The notes: a model not told the origin generated them from the sequence alone. Positions 43,198 through 53,576 are shown, counted from the stretch's first letter. The stretch: DNA of 64,000 bases from Mycobacterium sp. AZCC_0083 (GCF_014202335.1 NZ_JACHGP010000007.1:124001-188000), one strand, 5' to 3'. Program-made: numbers and translations.

Positions 43198-44091
43198 ATG
43201 GCCTTTAATGGCTGGGTGAAGCGTCGCGCCAGGGCACGGCAGGCCGCGCTGGGATATGCGCTGCTGGCGCCCAGCCTGTTCGGCGTTGTGGCGTTCCTGC
43301 TGCTGCCGATGCTCGTCGTGGCTTGGCTGAGCCTTCAGCGCTGGGATCTGTTGGGACCGATCGACTATGTCGGACTGTCCAATTGGCGTTCGGTACTGAC
43401 CGATTCGTCGTTCGGCACATCGCTGGTGGTGACGGTGATCTTCATCGCGATGGTGGTGCCCGTGCAGACCGCGCTCGGCATGTTCGCAGCGTCGCTGCTG
43501 GCCCGCGGGCTGCCGGGCAGCGGGGTGTTCCGCACGTTGTACGTGTTGCCGTGGATCTGCTCGCCGCTGGCGATCGCCGTGCTGTGGCGGTGGATCCTGG
43601 CGCCCACCGACGGTGCGATCGGCACCGTGCTTGGCCAGCGCATCGAGTGGCTGACCGATCCGATGCTGGCGTTGCCGGTGGTATCGGCGGTGACCGTCTG
43701 GACCAACGTCGGCTACGTGACCTTGTTCTTCCTGGCCGGCATCCTGGCCATTCCCACCGACGTGCAGAACGCGGCCCGCACCGACGGCGCGACGGCGTGG
43801 CAACGGTTCCGGTACATCACCCTGCCGATGCTGCGGCCGACGCTGTTCTTCGTGCTTGTCACGGGAATCGTCAGCGCGGCACAGGTTTTCGACACCGTAT
43901 ACGCACTGACGGGCGGCGGCCCCCAGGAGCGCACCGACGTGATCGCCCACCGCATCTACGCCGAGGCGTTCGGGGCGGCTGCGGTGGGGCGGGCCGCGGT
44001 GATGGCGATGGTGCTGTTCGTCCTGCTGGTTGGCGTCACCATCGCCCAGCACCTCTACTTCCGGCGGCGGATCAGCTATGACCTCACCTAG
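43198..44091 (+). CDS. uspA: Sugar ABC transporter permease UspA
   Basis: 297 residues, ATG at 43198; a GTG at 43216 is possible. Six membrane helices in MalF-type topology with the EAA loop AARTDGATAWQRFRYITLPMLRPT near 196-219. N-terminal RARQAALGYALLAPSLFGVVAF and C-terminal AQHLYFRRRISYDLT match mycobacterial UspA from memory. With UspB and UspC it forms an amino-sugar/glycerophosphodiester-type importer; the ATPase is encoded elsewhere, as in M. tuberculosis. It overlaps uspB by 14 bases. Confidence 0.9.
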   Translation: MAFNGWVKRRARARQAALGYALLAPSLFGVVAFLLLPMLVVAWLSLQRWDLLGPIDYVGLSNWRSVLTDSSFGTSLVVTVIFIAMVVPVQTALGMFAASLLARGLPGSGVFRTLYVLPWICSPLAIAVLWRWILAPTDGAIGTVLGQRIEWLTDPMLALPVVSAVTVWTNVGYVTLFFLAGILAIPTDVQNAARTDGATAWQRFRYITLPMLRPTLFFVLVTGIVSAAQVFDTVYALTGGGPQERTDVIAHRIYAEAFGAAAVGRAAVMAMVLFVLLVGVTIAQHLYFRRRISYDLT

Positions 44092-44905
44092 CCGCACGAT
44101 CTCGAACGCGACCGTCTACCTCGGGTTGGCGGTCGGCGCGGTGATCACGCTCGTCCCGTTCGGGTTGGGCCTGCTCACGTCATTCACCTCGGCACGCCAG
44201 TTCAACACCGAGTCGCCGCTGTCCTTGCCGGCACCACCGACCCTGGCCAACTACACCGGGTTGGCCGATGCGGGATTCGGCAGGGCACTGGTGGTGACGG
44301 CGTTGATGACAGCGGTGATTCTGCTCGGCCAGCTGGCGTTCTCCGTGCTGGCCGCGTATGCCTTTGCGCGCCTGGAGTTCCCCGGCCGCGACGCACTGTT
44401 CTGGGTGTACGTCGCGACGCTGATGGTGCCCGCCACGGTCACCGTGGTGCCTCTGTACCTGATGATGGCCGAGGCCGGTCTTCGCAATACGTTCTGGGCG
44501 TTGGTGCTCCCCTTCATGTTCGGCTCGCCGTACGCGATCTTCCTGCTCCGTGAGTACTTCCGCACCATCCCCAATGATCTGATCAGGGCAGCCCGCGTCG
44601 ACGGCGCGAGCACGCTGGACGTCATCGTGCACGTCGTGCTACCCGCCAGCCGCCCCATCCTCGTCACGCTGGGGCTCATCACCGTTGTGACGCAATGGAA
44701 CAACTTCATGTGGCCGTTGGTGATCACCAGCGGCAGCCAATGGCGGGTGGTGACCGTGGCGACCGCGGGTCTGCAGTCGCGGTACGACGGCCAGTGGACG
44801 CTGGTGATGGCGGCGACGACGGTGGCGATCGTGCCGTTGATCGTGGCGTTCGTGGCGCTCGGGCGTCACATCGTGTCGTCGATCGTCGTGACGGGGCTCA
44901 AGTGA
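44078..44905 (+). CDS. uspB: Sugar ABC transporter permease UspB
   Basis: 275 residues from the ATG at 44078, inside the end of uspA. Six helices with the MalG-type EAA loop RAARVDGASTLDVIVHVVLPASRP at about 186-209 and NTESPLSLPAPPTLANYTGLADA after TM1. It pairs with UspA to form the membrane pore. Its stop is inside a 14-base tandem duplication that separates it from uspC. Confidence 0.9.
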   Translation: MTSPSRTISNATVYLGLAVGAVITLVPFGLGLLTSFTSARQFNTESPLSLPAPPTLANYTGLADAGFGRALVVTALMTAVILLGQLAFSVLAAYAFARLEFPGRDALFWVYVATLMVPATVTVVPLYLMMAEAGLRNTFWALVLPFMFGSPYAIFLLREYFRTIPNDLIRAARVDGASTLDVIVHVVLPASRPILVTLGLITVVTQWNNFMWPLVITSGSQWRVVTVATAGLQSRYDGQWTLVMAATTVAIVPLIVAFVALGRHIVSSIVVTGLK

Positions 44906-44915
44906 CGGGGCTCAA
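44888..44915 (+). repeat. 14-base tandem duplication at the uspB-uspC junction
   Basis: GTGACGGGGCTCAA occurs twice head to tail, at 44888-44901 and 44902-44915, ending one base before the uspC ATG. The first copy encodes the UspB C-terminus TGLK; the second creates the spacer. A single-copy ancestor would have had the uspB stop overlapping the uspC start as ATGA. Confidence 0.9.
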
Positions 44916-46292
44916 ATGACTTCCAAGAGTCATGCCGCGCGCGGCGGCGACACCGTCGTCGTCAGGCCGAAGTTCTCGACTGTGTTCGCCACGGCGCTGG
45001 CCTTGATCTTCGCTGTGCTGATGGTCGCCGCGGTCCTGCTCGGCCACACAGGAGGCTCGGGCGGCCGGACCGTGGTGACGGTTCGGCTGTGGGACGAGCA
45101 GGTGGCTGCGGCGTACCGTCAATCGTTCGAGGAGTTCAGCCGCGAGCACCCCGACATCGAGGTCCGCGTCAACGTCGTCGCCTACAAGTCCTACTTCGAC
45201 ACCTTGCGCACCGACGTCGCGGGTGGCGGCGCCGACGATGTGTTCTGGCTGTCGAACGCCTACTTCGCGGGTTACGCCGACAACGGCAGGCTCCTGGACA
45301 TCGGGCAGACCTTGGGACCAGGTGCGGCCCGAGCGTGGGACCGGTCGGTGGTCACGCAGTTCACCCGCAACGGCGTGCTGTGGGGCGTGCCGCAGCTCAC
45401 CGACGCAGGCATCGCGGTGTACTTCAACGCCGACCTTCTCGACCAGGCCGGCATCGGCCTCGAGGAACTGCTGCGGTTGCGCTGGTCGCCGGGTGATGGC
45501 GATACGCTGCGTGGCCTGCTCGCCCGCCTCACCGTCGATGCCGACGGGAACCGGCCCGGCACACCGGGTTTCGACCCTGGCCGAATCCGGCAGTGGGGCT
45601 ACAACGCGGCCAACGACCTGCAGGGCATCTACCTCAACTACATCGGTTCGGCCGGTGGGGGGTTCCAGGACGGCGACCGGTTCGCGTTCGACAACGCGGC
45701 GGCGCAGCAGGCCTTCCAGTACCTGGTCGGACTCATCAACGACGACCACGTAGCTCCCCCGGCGTCCGACACCAACGACAACGGCGATTTCTCCCGCAAT
45801 CAGTTCCTGTCCGGCCGGATGGCGCTGTTCCAGTCGGGCACCTACAACCTGGCCGCGATCGCCGATCAGGCCCGGTTCCGGTGGGGCGTGGCGATGCTGC
45901 CAGCGGGCCCGACGGGGCGGGTGAGCGTCACCAACGGCATTGCCGCCGCGGGTAATTCGGCGACCACGCATCCCGACGCAGTGCGGGAGGTAATGGCCTG
46001 GATGGGCAGCCCTCAGGGCAATCGGTATCTCGGTGTCAGCGGCGCGGCCATCCCTGCGGTGATCGCCGCGCAACCCGCCTACTTCTCGTACTGGGCCGCC
46101 CGCGGCGTCGACGTCACCCCGTTCTTCAAGGTGCTCGACGGACCCCACATCCCGGCGCCGGGCGGCCCCGGCTTCGCCGCCGGGTACCAGGCGTTCAAGC
46201 CCATCTTCGACGAGATGTTCCTCGGCCGCCGCAGCGTGGCCGACAGCCTGGCCGCCGCGCAGACCGCCGCCAACGCGGCCGCCGAACGCTAG
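44916..46292 (+). CDS. uspC: Sugar ABC transporter substrate-binding protein UspC
   Basis: 458 residues, ATG at 44916. N-terminal hydrophobic helix (about 22-43, [20 protein letters not shown]) without a lipobox Cys, so it is membrane-anchored or secreted. Then a family 1 solute-binding fold: [65 protein letters not shown] and [14 protein letters not shown]-like text. It should capture the sugar for UspAB. Ends tail to tail with ecfT, sharing CTAG for both stops. Confidence 0.9.
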   Translation: MTSKSHAARGGDTVVVRPKFSTVFATALALIFAVLMVAAVLLGHTGGSGGRTVVTVRLWDEQVAAAYRQSFEEFSREHPDIEVRVNVVAYKSYFDTLRTDVAGGGADDVFWLSNAYFAGYADNGRLLDIGQTLGPGAARAWDRSVVTQFTRNGVLWGVPQLTDAGIAVYFNADLLDQAGIGLEELLRLRWSPGDGDTLRGLLARLTVDADGNRPGTPGFDPGRIRQWGYNAANDLQGIYLNYIGSAGGGFQDGDRFAFDNAAAQQAFQYLVGLINDDHVAPPASDTNDNGDFSRNQFLSGRMALFQSGTYNLAAIADQARFRWGVAMLPAGPTGRVSVTNGIAAAGNSATTHPDAVREVMAWMGSPQGNRYLGVSGAAIPAVIAAQPAYFSYWAARGVDVTPFFKVLDGPHIPAPGGPGFAAGYQAFKPIFDEMFLGRRSVADSLAAAQTAANAAAER

Positions 46293-47119
46293 CTCGTCGC
46301 CAGCGGGGTGAACACCTCGATGTAGATCGACAGCCCGCACAACGCGAGCACGATCGCGAAGGCCACGGCGTCAGGCCATTTCGGCCGCGACGGCTGCGCC
46401 GAGATCTGACCCGCCCCGCCCCTCGCGGTGATCGCGTCACCCATCTCGTCGGCGCGCCGCAATGCCACGGTGATCGCGGCTGCCAGCAGATCGACGAGCT
46501 CGGTGGACCACCGGTGCCTGCGGACGGGTCGGGTGACGTCGTCGCGCGGGCGCAGCCTGCGCGCGGCGAACAGGATGCGGAACTCGTCGATCAGCATCGG
46601 GAACGCGCGCAGCGCCAGCGCCAGCGCGACCGCCCAGTCGTCAACGGGAAGCCGGAGGCGCCGCAACGGGCGGCCCAACTTCGCGACGGCGGGCGCGATC
46701 TCGGCCACGTTGGTCGTCCACGACACCAGCGCGCCGAGTCCCAGCAGGACGATGGAGAGCACCGTGATCCGCAGGAAGTTCAGCGCGCCGCCGAGTCCGA
46801 CGGTGACCGTCCCGACGGTGAACTCCGGACTGCCGCCTGCAAAGGTGGCGGTCAGGCATCCAAGGAACACCAGACCCCACATCCAGCGCGGCACGGACGG
46901 CAGCGCGCCGCGGGACACGTGCGCCAGCCGCGCGGTCACCAGCACCAGCACTGCCACCAACCCGATCGGTATCCAGCCTGGATAGTACGTGAGCAGGACA
47001 CCGATTCCGGCGACGACGATCAGCTTGGTCCCGGCCCACAGCTGGTGGACGACACTGTTTCCCGGCACCGGCCGCAGCAGAACCACGGGCCTGCGCTGAC
47101 GTCCGGCGGGCGCCGTCAT
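46289..47119 (-). CDS. ecfT: ECF transporter T component (EcfT)
   Basis: 276 residues from the ATG at 47119, overlapping the ATPase gene stop as ATGA. Five to six hydrophobic segments, with the coupling-helix motifs [23 protein letters not shown] and [22 protein letters not shown] (the Ala-Arg-Gly signatures of EcfT, A-R-R and A-R-G). The first part has [25 protein letters not shown]. It couples ATP hydrolysis to toppling of the S subunit. Equivalent, from memory, to Rv2325c. Confidence 0.88.
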   Translation of the reverse strand: MTAPAGRQRRPVVLLRPVPGNSVVHQLWAGTKLIVVAGIGVLLTYYPGWIPIGLVAVLVLVTARLAHVSRGALPSVPRWMWGLVFLGCLTATFAGGSPEFTVGTVTVGLGGALNFLRITVLSIVLLGLGALVSWTTNVAEIAPAVAKLGRPLRRLRLPVDDWAVALALALRAFPMLIDEFRILFAARRLRPRDDVTRPVRRHRWSTELVDLLAAAITVALRRADEMGDAITARGGAGQISAQPSRPKWPDAVAFAIVLALCGLSIYIEVFTPLATS

Positions 47120-49158
47120 GACATTCCTCCGGTAGTGGTCGGGGTCGCGGCGATCGCGCCACCGCGCAGATGCAGGGTGCGGGGGCAGAGCTCCTCGAGA
47201 CCGTGGAAGTCGTGGGAGATCACGACCACCGTCAGGCCCGCGTTGCGGCGCAGATCGACGAGCACCTGCAGCAGGCCGCGTTGACTGGCGGCGTCGAGCC
47301 CGGCCAGCGGCTCGTCGAGGATGATCGCGCGTGGCTGGCGGGCAAGCAGACCGGCGAGCACCACGCGCCTCATCTGTCCGCCGCTGAGCTGGTCGATGCG
47401 TCGCAACCCCAGCGCCGGATCCAGGCCCACCACGGCCATGGCGCGGACGATCTGGGAGTGGTCGTGGTAGTCGAGCCCTGCGGCCGAGGCGATCTCGAGG
47501 TCGACCCGGCCACGCATCAGCTGCAGCCGCGCGGCCTGGAAGGAGATCGCCACGGCCCCAATCTGATCCGATACCGGCTTGCCGTCGAGAAGCGCCGTAC
47601 CGGTGGTGGGCTCGAGGAGCCCGGCCATGATCCACGCCAACGTCGACTTGCCCGATCCGTTGAGCCCGTGGATAAGCACGCCGTCGCCTTCGTTGACGAC
47701 CAGGTCGATGTCTTTCAGCGCGGTCGATGCCCACGGCGTTCCGCTGCCGTACTCGTGACCGACGCCGTGCAGCTCGAGAAGCGGTGCGCCGCCGTGGTGT
47801 ACGGCCACGCTGCCCGTTGGCGCGGGCGCGGTCGCCACCATCTCGACGTTGTCGGCGGTGCCGCCGTTGCCGGTGAGGTTCACCGTCCGGTCGGCGGTGT
47901 CAGCTTCGTCGTTGTAGTGGGTGATGTGCATCAGCGACATGTGGTGCCGCTGCGTCAGACCCGAGAGGACGGCGATGAGGTCGTCGCGCCCCTGTTGGTC
48001 GACCATGCTGGTGATCTCGTCGGCGATCAGCAGGGAGGGCTCGCGTGCCAACGCGGCCGCAACGGCCAGCCGCTGCAATTCGCCGCCGGACAATCCGCCG
48101 GTATCGCGTTCGGCCAACCCGTCGAGACCGACCTCGGCGAGCAGCCGGTGCACGTCGGTCTCGGCGCCCGCCGGCAGTCCCCACACGACGTCGTCGGCGA
48201 CTCGCGTGCCGAGGACCTGACTCTCGGGGTGCTGCATGACGACCGCGGTGCCGCCCGGCCGGCCGAGGCCGACCACGCCTGGGCGTTCGATGGTGCCCGA
48301 CGTCGGTGCGCGGCCTGCGAGCAGCAGCATCAGCGTCGTCTTGCCCGAACCGTTGGCACCCGTGATCGCGACGTGTTCGCCGGCCGCCACGTCCAGCGAC
48401 ACCGGGCCGAGCGAGTCGTGGCTGGCCCGGGGATAGCGGAACGTCACGTCGCGCAACCGGGCGGGCAGGGGCGCGGCGGGGCCCGGTCCGTCGGTGACGT
48501 CCAGTTTGTGCACGTCGGGGACGCCGAGCAGGCGGGACAGCACCCGCGACAGCGCCCAAAAGCCGATCATCGTGACCATGGTGATGCTGAGTACCGACGA
48601 GCCGATGATCAACACCGGCCAGTAGTCGAGGATCGTCGCGAAGTCGCTCTTGAGCCGTAAGGCCAGGGGTTCCAGGCCGGGTATCCGGTTGAGTATTGCG
48701 GCCAGGCCGTTGATGTTGGCCCGCATCGAATCGAAGACGAGGTTGCGCAGGCGGCCTAGAACCAAAAGTGCGCCCACGCCGAGCAGACCGAACACCACGC
48801 CTGCGCCCACGCCTGCGGCGAATGCCGTCGGGGCGCCCCGGCGGCGGCGCTTGACGATGCCGGTCACCCCGCCAACGTAGGCGCAGTTGAAGACCGTCAT
48901 GAATCCGCCCATCCCGGCGATGAGGAAGGCGATGACGCCACCTGCGACGGTCGCGGCGATCAGCACCCGCAGCCGGTACCGGTACGCGAGCAGGCCCATC
49001 GGGACGGTGCCGAGCACGGACAACCCCGCGGCGAACGGAACGACGACGGCGATGATCGCGGTGGCCGCGGACAGGGCGGCCATGACGGCAGCGTGGGCGA
49101 GCTCAGCCGGTTGCAACGAACCGGCATGGCGAGATTCCCCCTCGCCGTTCACACCCAT
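47116..49158 (-). CDS. ECF transporter fusion: S-like membrane domain plus two ATPases
   Basis: 680 residues. Residues about 20-215 form a membrane domain ([39 protein letters not shown]). ATPase 1 has GANGSGKTT (about 268), [15 protein letters not shown] and [12 protein letters not shown]. ATPase 2 has GLNGSGKST (about 499), [15 protein letters not shown] and [12 protein letters not shown]. This puts S-like, A and A' parts in one chain, with EcfT separate. It imports an unknown vitamin or metal; no riboswitch is visible. Equivalent, from memory, to Rv2326c. Confidence 0.88.
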   Translation of the reverse strand: MGVNGEGESRHAGSLQPAELAHAAVMAALSAATAIIAVVVPFAAGLSVLGTVPMGLLAYRYRLRVLIAATVAGGVIAFLIAGMGGFMTVFNCAYVGGVTGIVKRRRRGAPTAFAAGVGAGVVFGLLGVGALLVLGRLRNLVFDSMRANINGLAAILNRIPGLEPLALRLKSDFATILDYWPVLIIGSSVLSITMVTMIGFWALSRVLSRLLGVPDVHKLDVTDGPGPAAPLPARLRDVTFRYPRASHDSLGPVSLDVAAGEHVAITGANGSGKTTLMLLLAGRAPTSGTIERPGVVGLGRPGGTAVVMQHPESQVLGTRVADDVVWGLPAGAETDVHRLLAEVGLDGLAERDTGGLSGGELQRLAVAAALAREPSLLIADEITSMVDQQGRDDLIAVLSGLTQRHHMSLMHITHYNDEADTADRTVNLTGNGGTADNVEMVATAPAPTGSVAVHHGGAPLLELHGVGHEYGSGTPWASTALKDIDLVVNEGDGVLIHGLNGSGKSTLAWIMAGLLEPTTGTALLDGKPVSDQIGAVAISFQAARLQLMRGRVDLEIASAAGLDYHDHSQIVRAMAVVGLDPALGLRRIDQLSGGQMRRVVLAGLLARQPRAIILDEPLAGLDAASQRGLLQVLVDLRRNAGLTVVVISHDFHGLEELCPRTLHLRGGAIAATPTTTGGMS

Positions 49159-49234
49159 TTCACGATTCTGCCAGTCGTTTCCGAAGAACCCTCTCAGCAG
49201 CCTGTGAGCATGGACACTGTTCGCCTTCTTGATC

Positions 49235-49253
49235 TACATAGGATTTCTATGTA
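49235..49253. promoter_or_regulatory. Palindromic operator upstream of the MarR gene
   Basis: TACATAG (49235-49241) and CTATGTA (49247-49253) are perfect reverse complements around GATTT. The site ends three bases before the first ATG of the MarR gene, so binding would block transcription start. Position and size are typical of a MarR autoregulatory operator controlling the MarR-MFS operon. Confidence 0.7.
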
Positions 49254-49256
49254 AAT

Positions 49257-49724
49257 ATGGGAAGCATGACTGGGAACATGACACGGCCCAGCGCCACCGA
49301 TGCGGCGCTCGCGGCGGACCTGCTGTCCGTGGTCGCCAGAATCAACCGGCTGGCCACCCAACGCGTCAGGATGCAGCTGCCGTACGCCCAGGCCCGCCTG
49401 CTGTCGATGATCGAGGACCAGGATGCCGCACGGATCTCCGATCTCGCCGCACTGGATCACTGCTCGCAACCGACCATGACCGCACAGGTCCGCCGCCTCG
49501 AGCTCGCCGGCCTGGTCTCGCGGATCACCGATCCCACCGACGCACGGGCCGTCCTGATCAGCATCACCCCTGAGGGCGTCGCCGTGCTGGCCGACGTCCG
49601 CGCCGACCGCGGTGCGGTGATCGATCCGTATCTGGAGCGCCTCCCCGAGGCCGATCGTCAGACCCTGGCCGACGCGGTACGCGTCATGCGCAGCCTTCTC
49701 GAGGACGCACAGCAGCACCGCTGA
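49257..49724 (+). CDS. MarR family transcriptional regulator
   Basis: 155 residues if the ATG at 49257 is used; ATGs at 49266 and 49278 are in frame, and the second has a weak GGAAG before it. Winged helix: ARLLSMIEDQDAARISDLAALDHCSQPTMTAQVRRLELAGLVSRITDPTDARAVLISIT (about 44-102), including the wing with TDARAV. A single Cys in DHCSQ could be a redox switch. It should bind the palindrome just upstream and control itself and the MFS exporter that starts 32 bases after it. Confidence 0.9.
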   Translation: MGSMTGNMTRPSATDAALAADLLSVVARINRLATQRVRMQLPYAQARLLSMIEDQDAARISDLAALDHCSQPTMTAQVRRLELAGLVSRITDPTDARAVLISITPEGVAVLADVRADRGAVIDPYLERLPEADRQTLADAVRVMRSLLEDAQQHR

Positions 49725-49756
49725 TCCCCGCCACCAACCAGAGGAGGACCCGCCCC

Positions 49757-50968
49757 ATGTGGCGCCAACCCAAGGCCGTCTGGGCGGTCGCGTTCGCTTC
49801 GGTCATCGCCTTCATGGGCATCGGTCTGGTCGACCCGATCCTCAAACCGATCGCCGACAACCTGAACGCGTCCCCGTCGCAGGTGTCGCTGCTGTTCACC
49901 AGCTACATGGCGGTGATGGGCGTGGCGATGTTGATCACGGGCGTGGTCGCCAGCCGAATCGGACCGAAGCGGACACTGCTGATCGGGCTGGTGATCATCA
50001 TTGCCGGGGCGGGACTCGCGGGCATGTCCGACACGGTGATGGGCATCGTCGGGTGGCGCGCGCTGTGGGGTCTTGGCAATGCGCTGTTCATCGCGACCGC
50101 GTTGGCGACCATCGTCAACTCCGCCCGCGGCTCGGTGGCACAGGCGATCATCTTGTACGAGGCGGCGCTGGGACTCGGGATCGCGGTAGGTCCGCTGGTC
50201 GGCGGAGTGCTCGGCTCGATCTCGTGGCGCGGTCCGTTCTTCGGCGTCTCGGCCCTGATGGCCATTGCCCTGGTGGTCACCGTCTTCCTGTTGCCCGCGA
50301 CGCCGCGGGCGGCACGCGCCACCGGCCTCGCCGAACCACTTCGCGCGCTCAAGCACCGCGGGCTGCTCGGGGTCGGAATCACTGCGCTGCTGTACAACTT
50401 TGGCTTCTTCACCCTGCTTGCGTTCACACCGTTCCCCCTCGACATGAGCGCACACCAGATCGGACTCATCTTCTTCGGGTGGGGCCTGGCGCTGGCGTTC
50501 ACGTCGGTGGTGGTCGCGCCGCGCCTGCAGCACCGGTTCGGCACCGTGCGGATACTCATCCTCAACCTGCTCGCGTTCTCCCTGCTTCTCGCCGTGATGG
50601 CAATCGGCACCGACAGCAAGGCGGTGCTGACGACGTGCGTCGTGGTGGCCGGCCTGTTCATCGGCGTCAACAACACGCTCATTACCGAGACCGTGATGAA
50701 GGCGGCCCCCGTGGAACGCGGCGTGGCGTCGGCGGCCTACAGCTTCCTGCGGTTCGGCGGCGGCGCCGTCGCCCCGTGGCTGGCCGGCGTGCTTGGCGAG
50801 ACGTTCAACGCGCACCTGCCGTTCTGGGTCGGCGCCGCGGCGGTGCTGCTCGGCGCGGGCGTCCTGGTCGCCACGCGCCCGTACCTGACACACATCGATG
50901 ACGCAGAGGACGAACTCGACGAGCTGACCGACGAGGCGACCGCGGTCACGATCGGCAGCGATAGCTGA
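49757..50968 (+). CDS. MFS efflux transporter
   Basis: 403 residues, ATG at 49757 behind AGAGGAGG. Twelve hydrophobic segments; N-terminal FASVIAFMGIGLVDPILKPIAD, motif A-like ASRIGPKRTLLIGL after TM2, GRALWGLGNALFIATALATIVNS-like TM4 region, and AALGLGIAVGPLVGGVLGSISWR (motif C of drug exporters) in TM5. The C-terminal tail is acidic. Proton antiport of a drug or metabolite is likely. It is in operon with the MarR gene, the typical arrangement for inducible efflux. Confidence 0.88.
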   Translation: MWRQPKAVWAVAFASVIAFMGIGLVDPILKPIADNLNASPSQVSLLFTSYMAVMGVAMLITGVVASRIGPKRTLLIGLVIIIAGAGLAGMSDTVMGIVGWRALWGLGNALFIATALATIVNSARGSVAQAIILYEAALGLGIAVGPLVGGVLGSISWRGPFFGVSALMAIALVVTVFLLPATPRAARATGLAEPLRALKHRGLLGVGITALLYNFGFFTLLAFTPFPLDMSAHQIGLIFFGWGLALAFTSVVVAPRLQHRFGTVRILILNLLAFSLLLAVMAIGTDSKAVLTTCVVVAGLFIGVNNTLITETVMKAAPVERGVASAAYSFLRFGGGAVAPWLAGVLGETFNAHLPFWVGAAAVLLGAGVLVATRPYLTHIDDAEDELDELTDEATAVTIGSDS

Positions 50969-50974
50969 GCAGGC

Positions 50975-52130
50975 TCACCCCACTTCGGCAGCCAGGACGG
51001 GCGTCGGTTCCGGATCGACGGACTCCGCGAGTCGATCCAGACTGTCGTTGCGCCGCTTCATCAAATAGACCATCACACCGAACCCGATCACGTACCAGGT
51101 GCCGACGATCGGGCCTGCCAGGCTCAGCGGGTAGCTGAGCGCCGACGCGAAACTGAACACCGGAATTCCCGCCCCTGCGAAGAACGCGGGAATCAGCAGG
51201 ATTGCCCCGAGCACCGGCGCGATCAAGTGCAGGAACACGTTGAACTCGCCGCGTCGATAGCGCAGGAAGTACACCGGGCACGCCAGCGCCGTCACGAAGT
51301 AGATCGGGAGCACGCAGACCGTCAGCACGGTGCCGAACACCGCGTACGCCGTCACCGGATCCCACGTGTAGCCGCCGACCAGCGTGAGGACCGTGCCCAA
51401 CCCGAAGAAGACCAAGATGGATTTCGACGGTGACCGCCAGCGAGGATGGACGTACCCGAAGAACCTCGGCAACGTTCCGCTGCGACCCATCGCCCAGATG
51501 CTGCGCGTCGCGGCCAGCGCCGCGCCGTTCATGCAAGCGAACGACGAGATCAACAACACCACCAGCAACAGGATCCACCCGTTGCCCCACAGCGTCGTGG
51601 CCAGCCCGATCCACGCGTTCCCGCCGTTGTAGCTCATGAACTCGGCCATCTTCGCGGGACCGAAGTAGACCGAGGACGCGTACGAGGTGAGCACGTAGAA
51701 CAGGCCAATGAGCAAGCAGGACAACACCACTGCGCGAGGTACCGTGCGGCGCGGATTCTTCGTCTCCTCCGCCATGGGCGCCGCGGCCTCGAAGCCGATG
51801 AAGGCCAGGAACCCATACACGGATGCGGCGATGGATGGACGTGCCGACGTAGGAAGCCAACCCACCTGCGGACGAAATGTGCTTGGCCATCTGGCCGATC
51901 GCGGTGGCCACCAACAGGCTGCCGACGAGGGCGAACACGACGGACAGCGGGAGTGCGCCTGCCCCGAACGAGGCGCCGGTGCTGATCGCGTAGGCCGCTC
52001 CCGCGCCGGGCGCCATCGTGGCGATGGCCACGAACAGCACGCCGGGCAGGCTGATGACGCCCTTGGCCAGACCTGGTTCCTCCGCGCCTGCTGCCGTCTG
52101 CGGCGCGACGACCTCGGGATTCGCAGTCAC
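50975..52130 (-). pseudogene. Amino acid permease (APC family) with internal deletion and frameshift
   Basis: The GTG at 52130 overlaps the RidA stop and the frame reads LAKGVISLPGVLFVAIATMA, PLSVVFALVGSLLVATAIG and ISSAGGLASYVGTS, that is TM1-2 and the following loop. Then coding jumps to another frame near 51850: SVYGFLAFIGFEAAAPMAEE, which is TM6 of the same family, and continues intact to the stop at 50975. Around 130 residues (TM3-5) are missing, so transport cannot work. The C-terminal frame has its own ATG at 51865. Confidence 0.85.
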
Positions 52131-52552
52131 TTCGCGCCCCCGTCGGTCAGATCGGCTGCGGTAGCGGTGATCTCGACGAGCTGATCGGGGTGGGCAAGTT
52201 CGGTGACTCCCACCCAGGTGCTCGACGGAGGTGCGGCACCGAATCTCTTGGCGAAGACCTCAGCCGTTGCCATCGAAGCAGGCATGTCCGTTGCGTAGAC
52301 CGTGACGGCGACCAGATTGTCGAGGGACTGCATCTCTGATTCGAGACAACGCTCGAGGACGTCGAGACAGAACAGCACCTGGTCTTCCATCGATCCCGTG
52401 CCGATGACCGTGAATTCCGGTGGCGCGCCGACGAATGGAGCGATTCCAGAGTAGTAGACCGTGCCGTCGGCGCGGACCACCTGACTGAATCCCAGGAGTG
52501 CGAAGGTTGATTCATCCATGTAGCCGACGTCGGGGTTGTTGCGGGTGATCAC
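52127..52552 (-). CDS. RidA-family (YjgF/YER057c) protein
   Basis: 141 residues from a GTG at 52552 overlapping the PhyH stop. YMDESTFALLGFSQVVRADGTVYYSGIAPFVG and DQVLFCLDVLERCLESEMQSLDNLVAVTVYATDMPA match the RidA fold, with a late ELAHPDQLVEITATAADL block. True RidA hydrolyses reactive enamines/imines, needing an Arg that is not obvious here, so this is probably a catabolic subfamily member acting on the product of the dioxygenase upstream. Confidence 0.8.
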   Translation of the reverse strand: MITRNNPDVGYMDESTFALLGFSQVVRADGTVYYSGIAPFVGAPPEFTVIGTGSMEDQVLFCLDVLERCLESEMQSLDNLVAVTVYATDMPASMATAEVFAKRFGAAPPSSTWVGVTELAHPDQLVEITATAADLTDGGAK

Positions 52553-53484
52553 GCCATTCCCCCTGCCGCAGCTGGGGTTTCGGCGTTGACCAGCTCATCG
52601 TGGAACATGTCCATGTAATCCGAGTTGAGGTGGTCGGTCTTCTTGGTCAGCGACGCGAACTCGTACTGCTTCTTCGGCATGTCGTCACGGATCGCGACCA
52701 TCGGGTCTTCGAAGTCCCTGATGTAACCCACTGCCAGTCCACCCATTTGGTAACCCATCAGCTTGAGCAGATCGTCGTCGAGCGTGCGCGCAACCTCGAT
52801 GGGCGTCGACAGGTACTGGTTCTCTTCCTGGCGGACCCAACCGACGCAGTAGGTGATGTTGATCCCCTGGCGAACCGATGCAGATTTGTTCGCGGCGGCG
52901 CCGTGGTAGACCTTGCCGGAGTAGAAGAACATCGAGCCGCGCTCCATTTCGGCGCGCACGATCCTGGGATCGTCGTCCTCGTAGGTCTGCTTGCCCTCGA
53001 TGAGATGACTTCCCGGCACGATGCGGGTCGCACCGTTCTCGACGGTGAAATCGGTCATCGCCCACATGGTGTTGCACTGCACGTCGTAGTCGAGCGGGAA
53101 GGGAAAGAAGTCCCAGGCAAGCTCGTCACGGTGCAGGGGCTGATGAGTCTCGCCGGGAAGGACCGAGATCACCTGGGTGAGGTGCAGCTGGTAGACCGTG
53201 GCCTTGGACAGCAGGTCCGCGGTAGCGCCGAGCACCAGCGGGTGCGTGACGAGCTCACGACTGGCGGGCGACCGAGGAATCAGCGAGCCGGTGCGTCGGG
53301 TCATCCGGCCGACGAAGTCGTCGTTGCCCGTCGGCGTGAGGTCGATGTGCTCCTCGATCTCCTCGGCGAACCGGTCCATGAGTTCGTTCGAGACGAGATT
53401 GTCGACGATGACGAAGCCGTTGGCGCGAATTTCAGCGGCAACTTCGGCAGACGTCGCGGTGGGCGGCAGGTGGTATTTGGGCAT
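52549..53484 (-). CDS. Phytanoyl-CoA dioxygenase (PhyH) family oxygenase
   Basis: 311 residues from the ATG at 53484 (GGAG upstream). Fe(II)/2-oxoglutarate facial triad: HRDE in QPLHRDELAWDFF (HxD, about 115-117) and His in KVYHGAAANKS (about 195), with VRQGINITYCVGWVRQEEN supplying Arg for 2-oxoglutarate. The family hydroxylates acyl-CoAs, ectoine or other small compounds. First gene of a PhyH-RidA-permease operon divergent from a TetR gene, suggesting uptake and oxidation of one nutrient. Confidence 0.85.
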   Translation of the reverse strand: MPKYHLPPTATSAEVAAEIRANGFVIVDNLVSNELMDRFAEEIEEHIDLTPTGNDDFVGRMTRRTGSLIPRSPASRELVTHPLVLGATADLLSKATVYQLHLTQVISVLPGETHQPLHRDELAWDFFPFPLDYDVQCNTMWAMTDFTVENGATRIVPGSHLIEGKQTYEDDDPRIVRAEMERGSMFFYSGKVYHGAAANKSASVRQGINITYCVGWVRQEENQYLSTPIEVARTLDDDLLKLMGYQMGGLAVGYIRDFEDPMVAIRDDMPKKQYEFASLTKKTDHLNSDYMDMFHDELVNAETPAAAGGMA

Positions 53485-53576
53485 GAAGCAACTCCGATCG
53501 CGAGATAGCGCAGAGGTAGGGTGATCCTGTGGAAAACGGGTGGGAACCTCGCCGATGAGGCGGCGTCGTTGACAGT

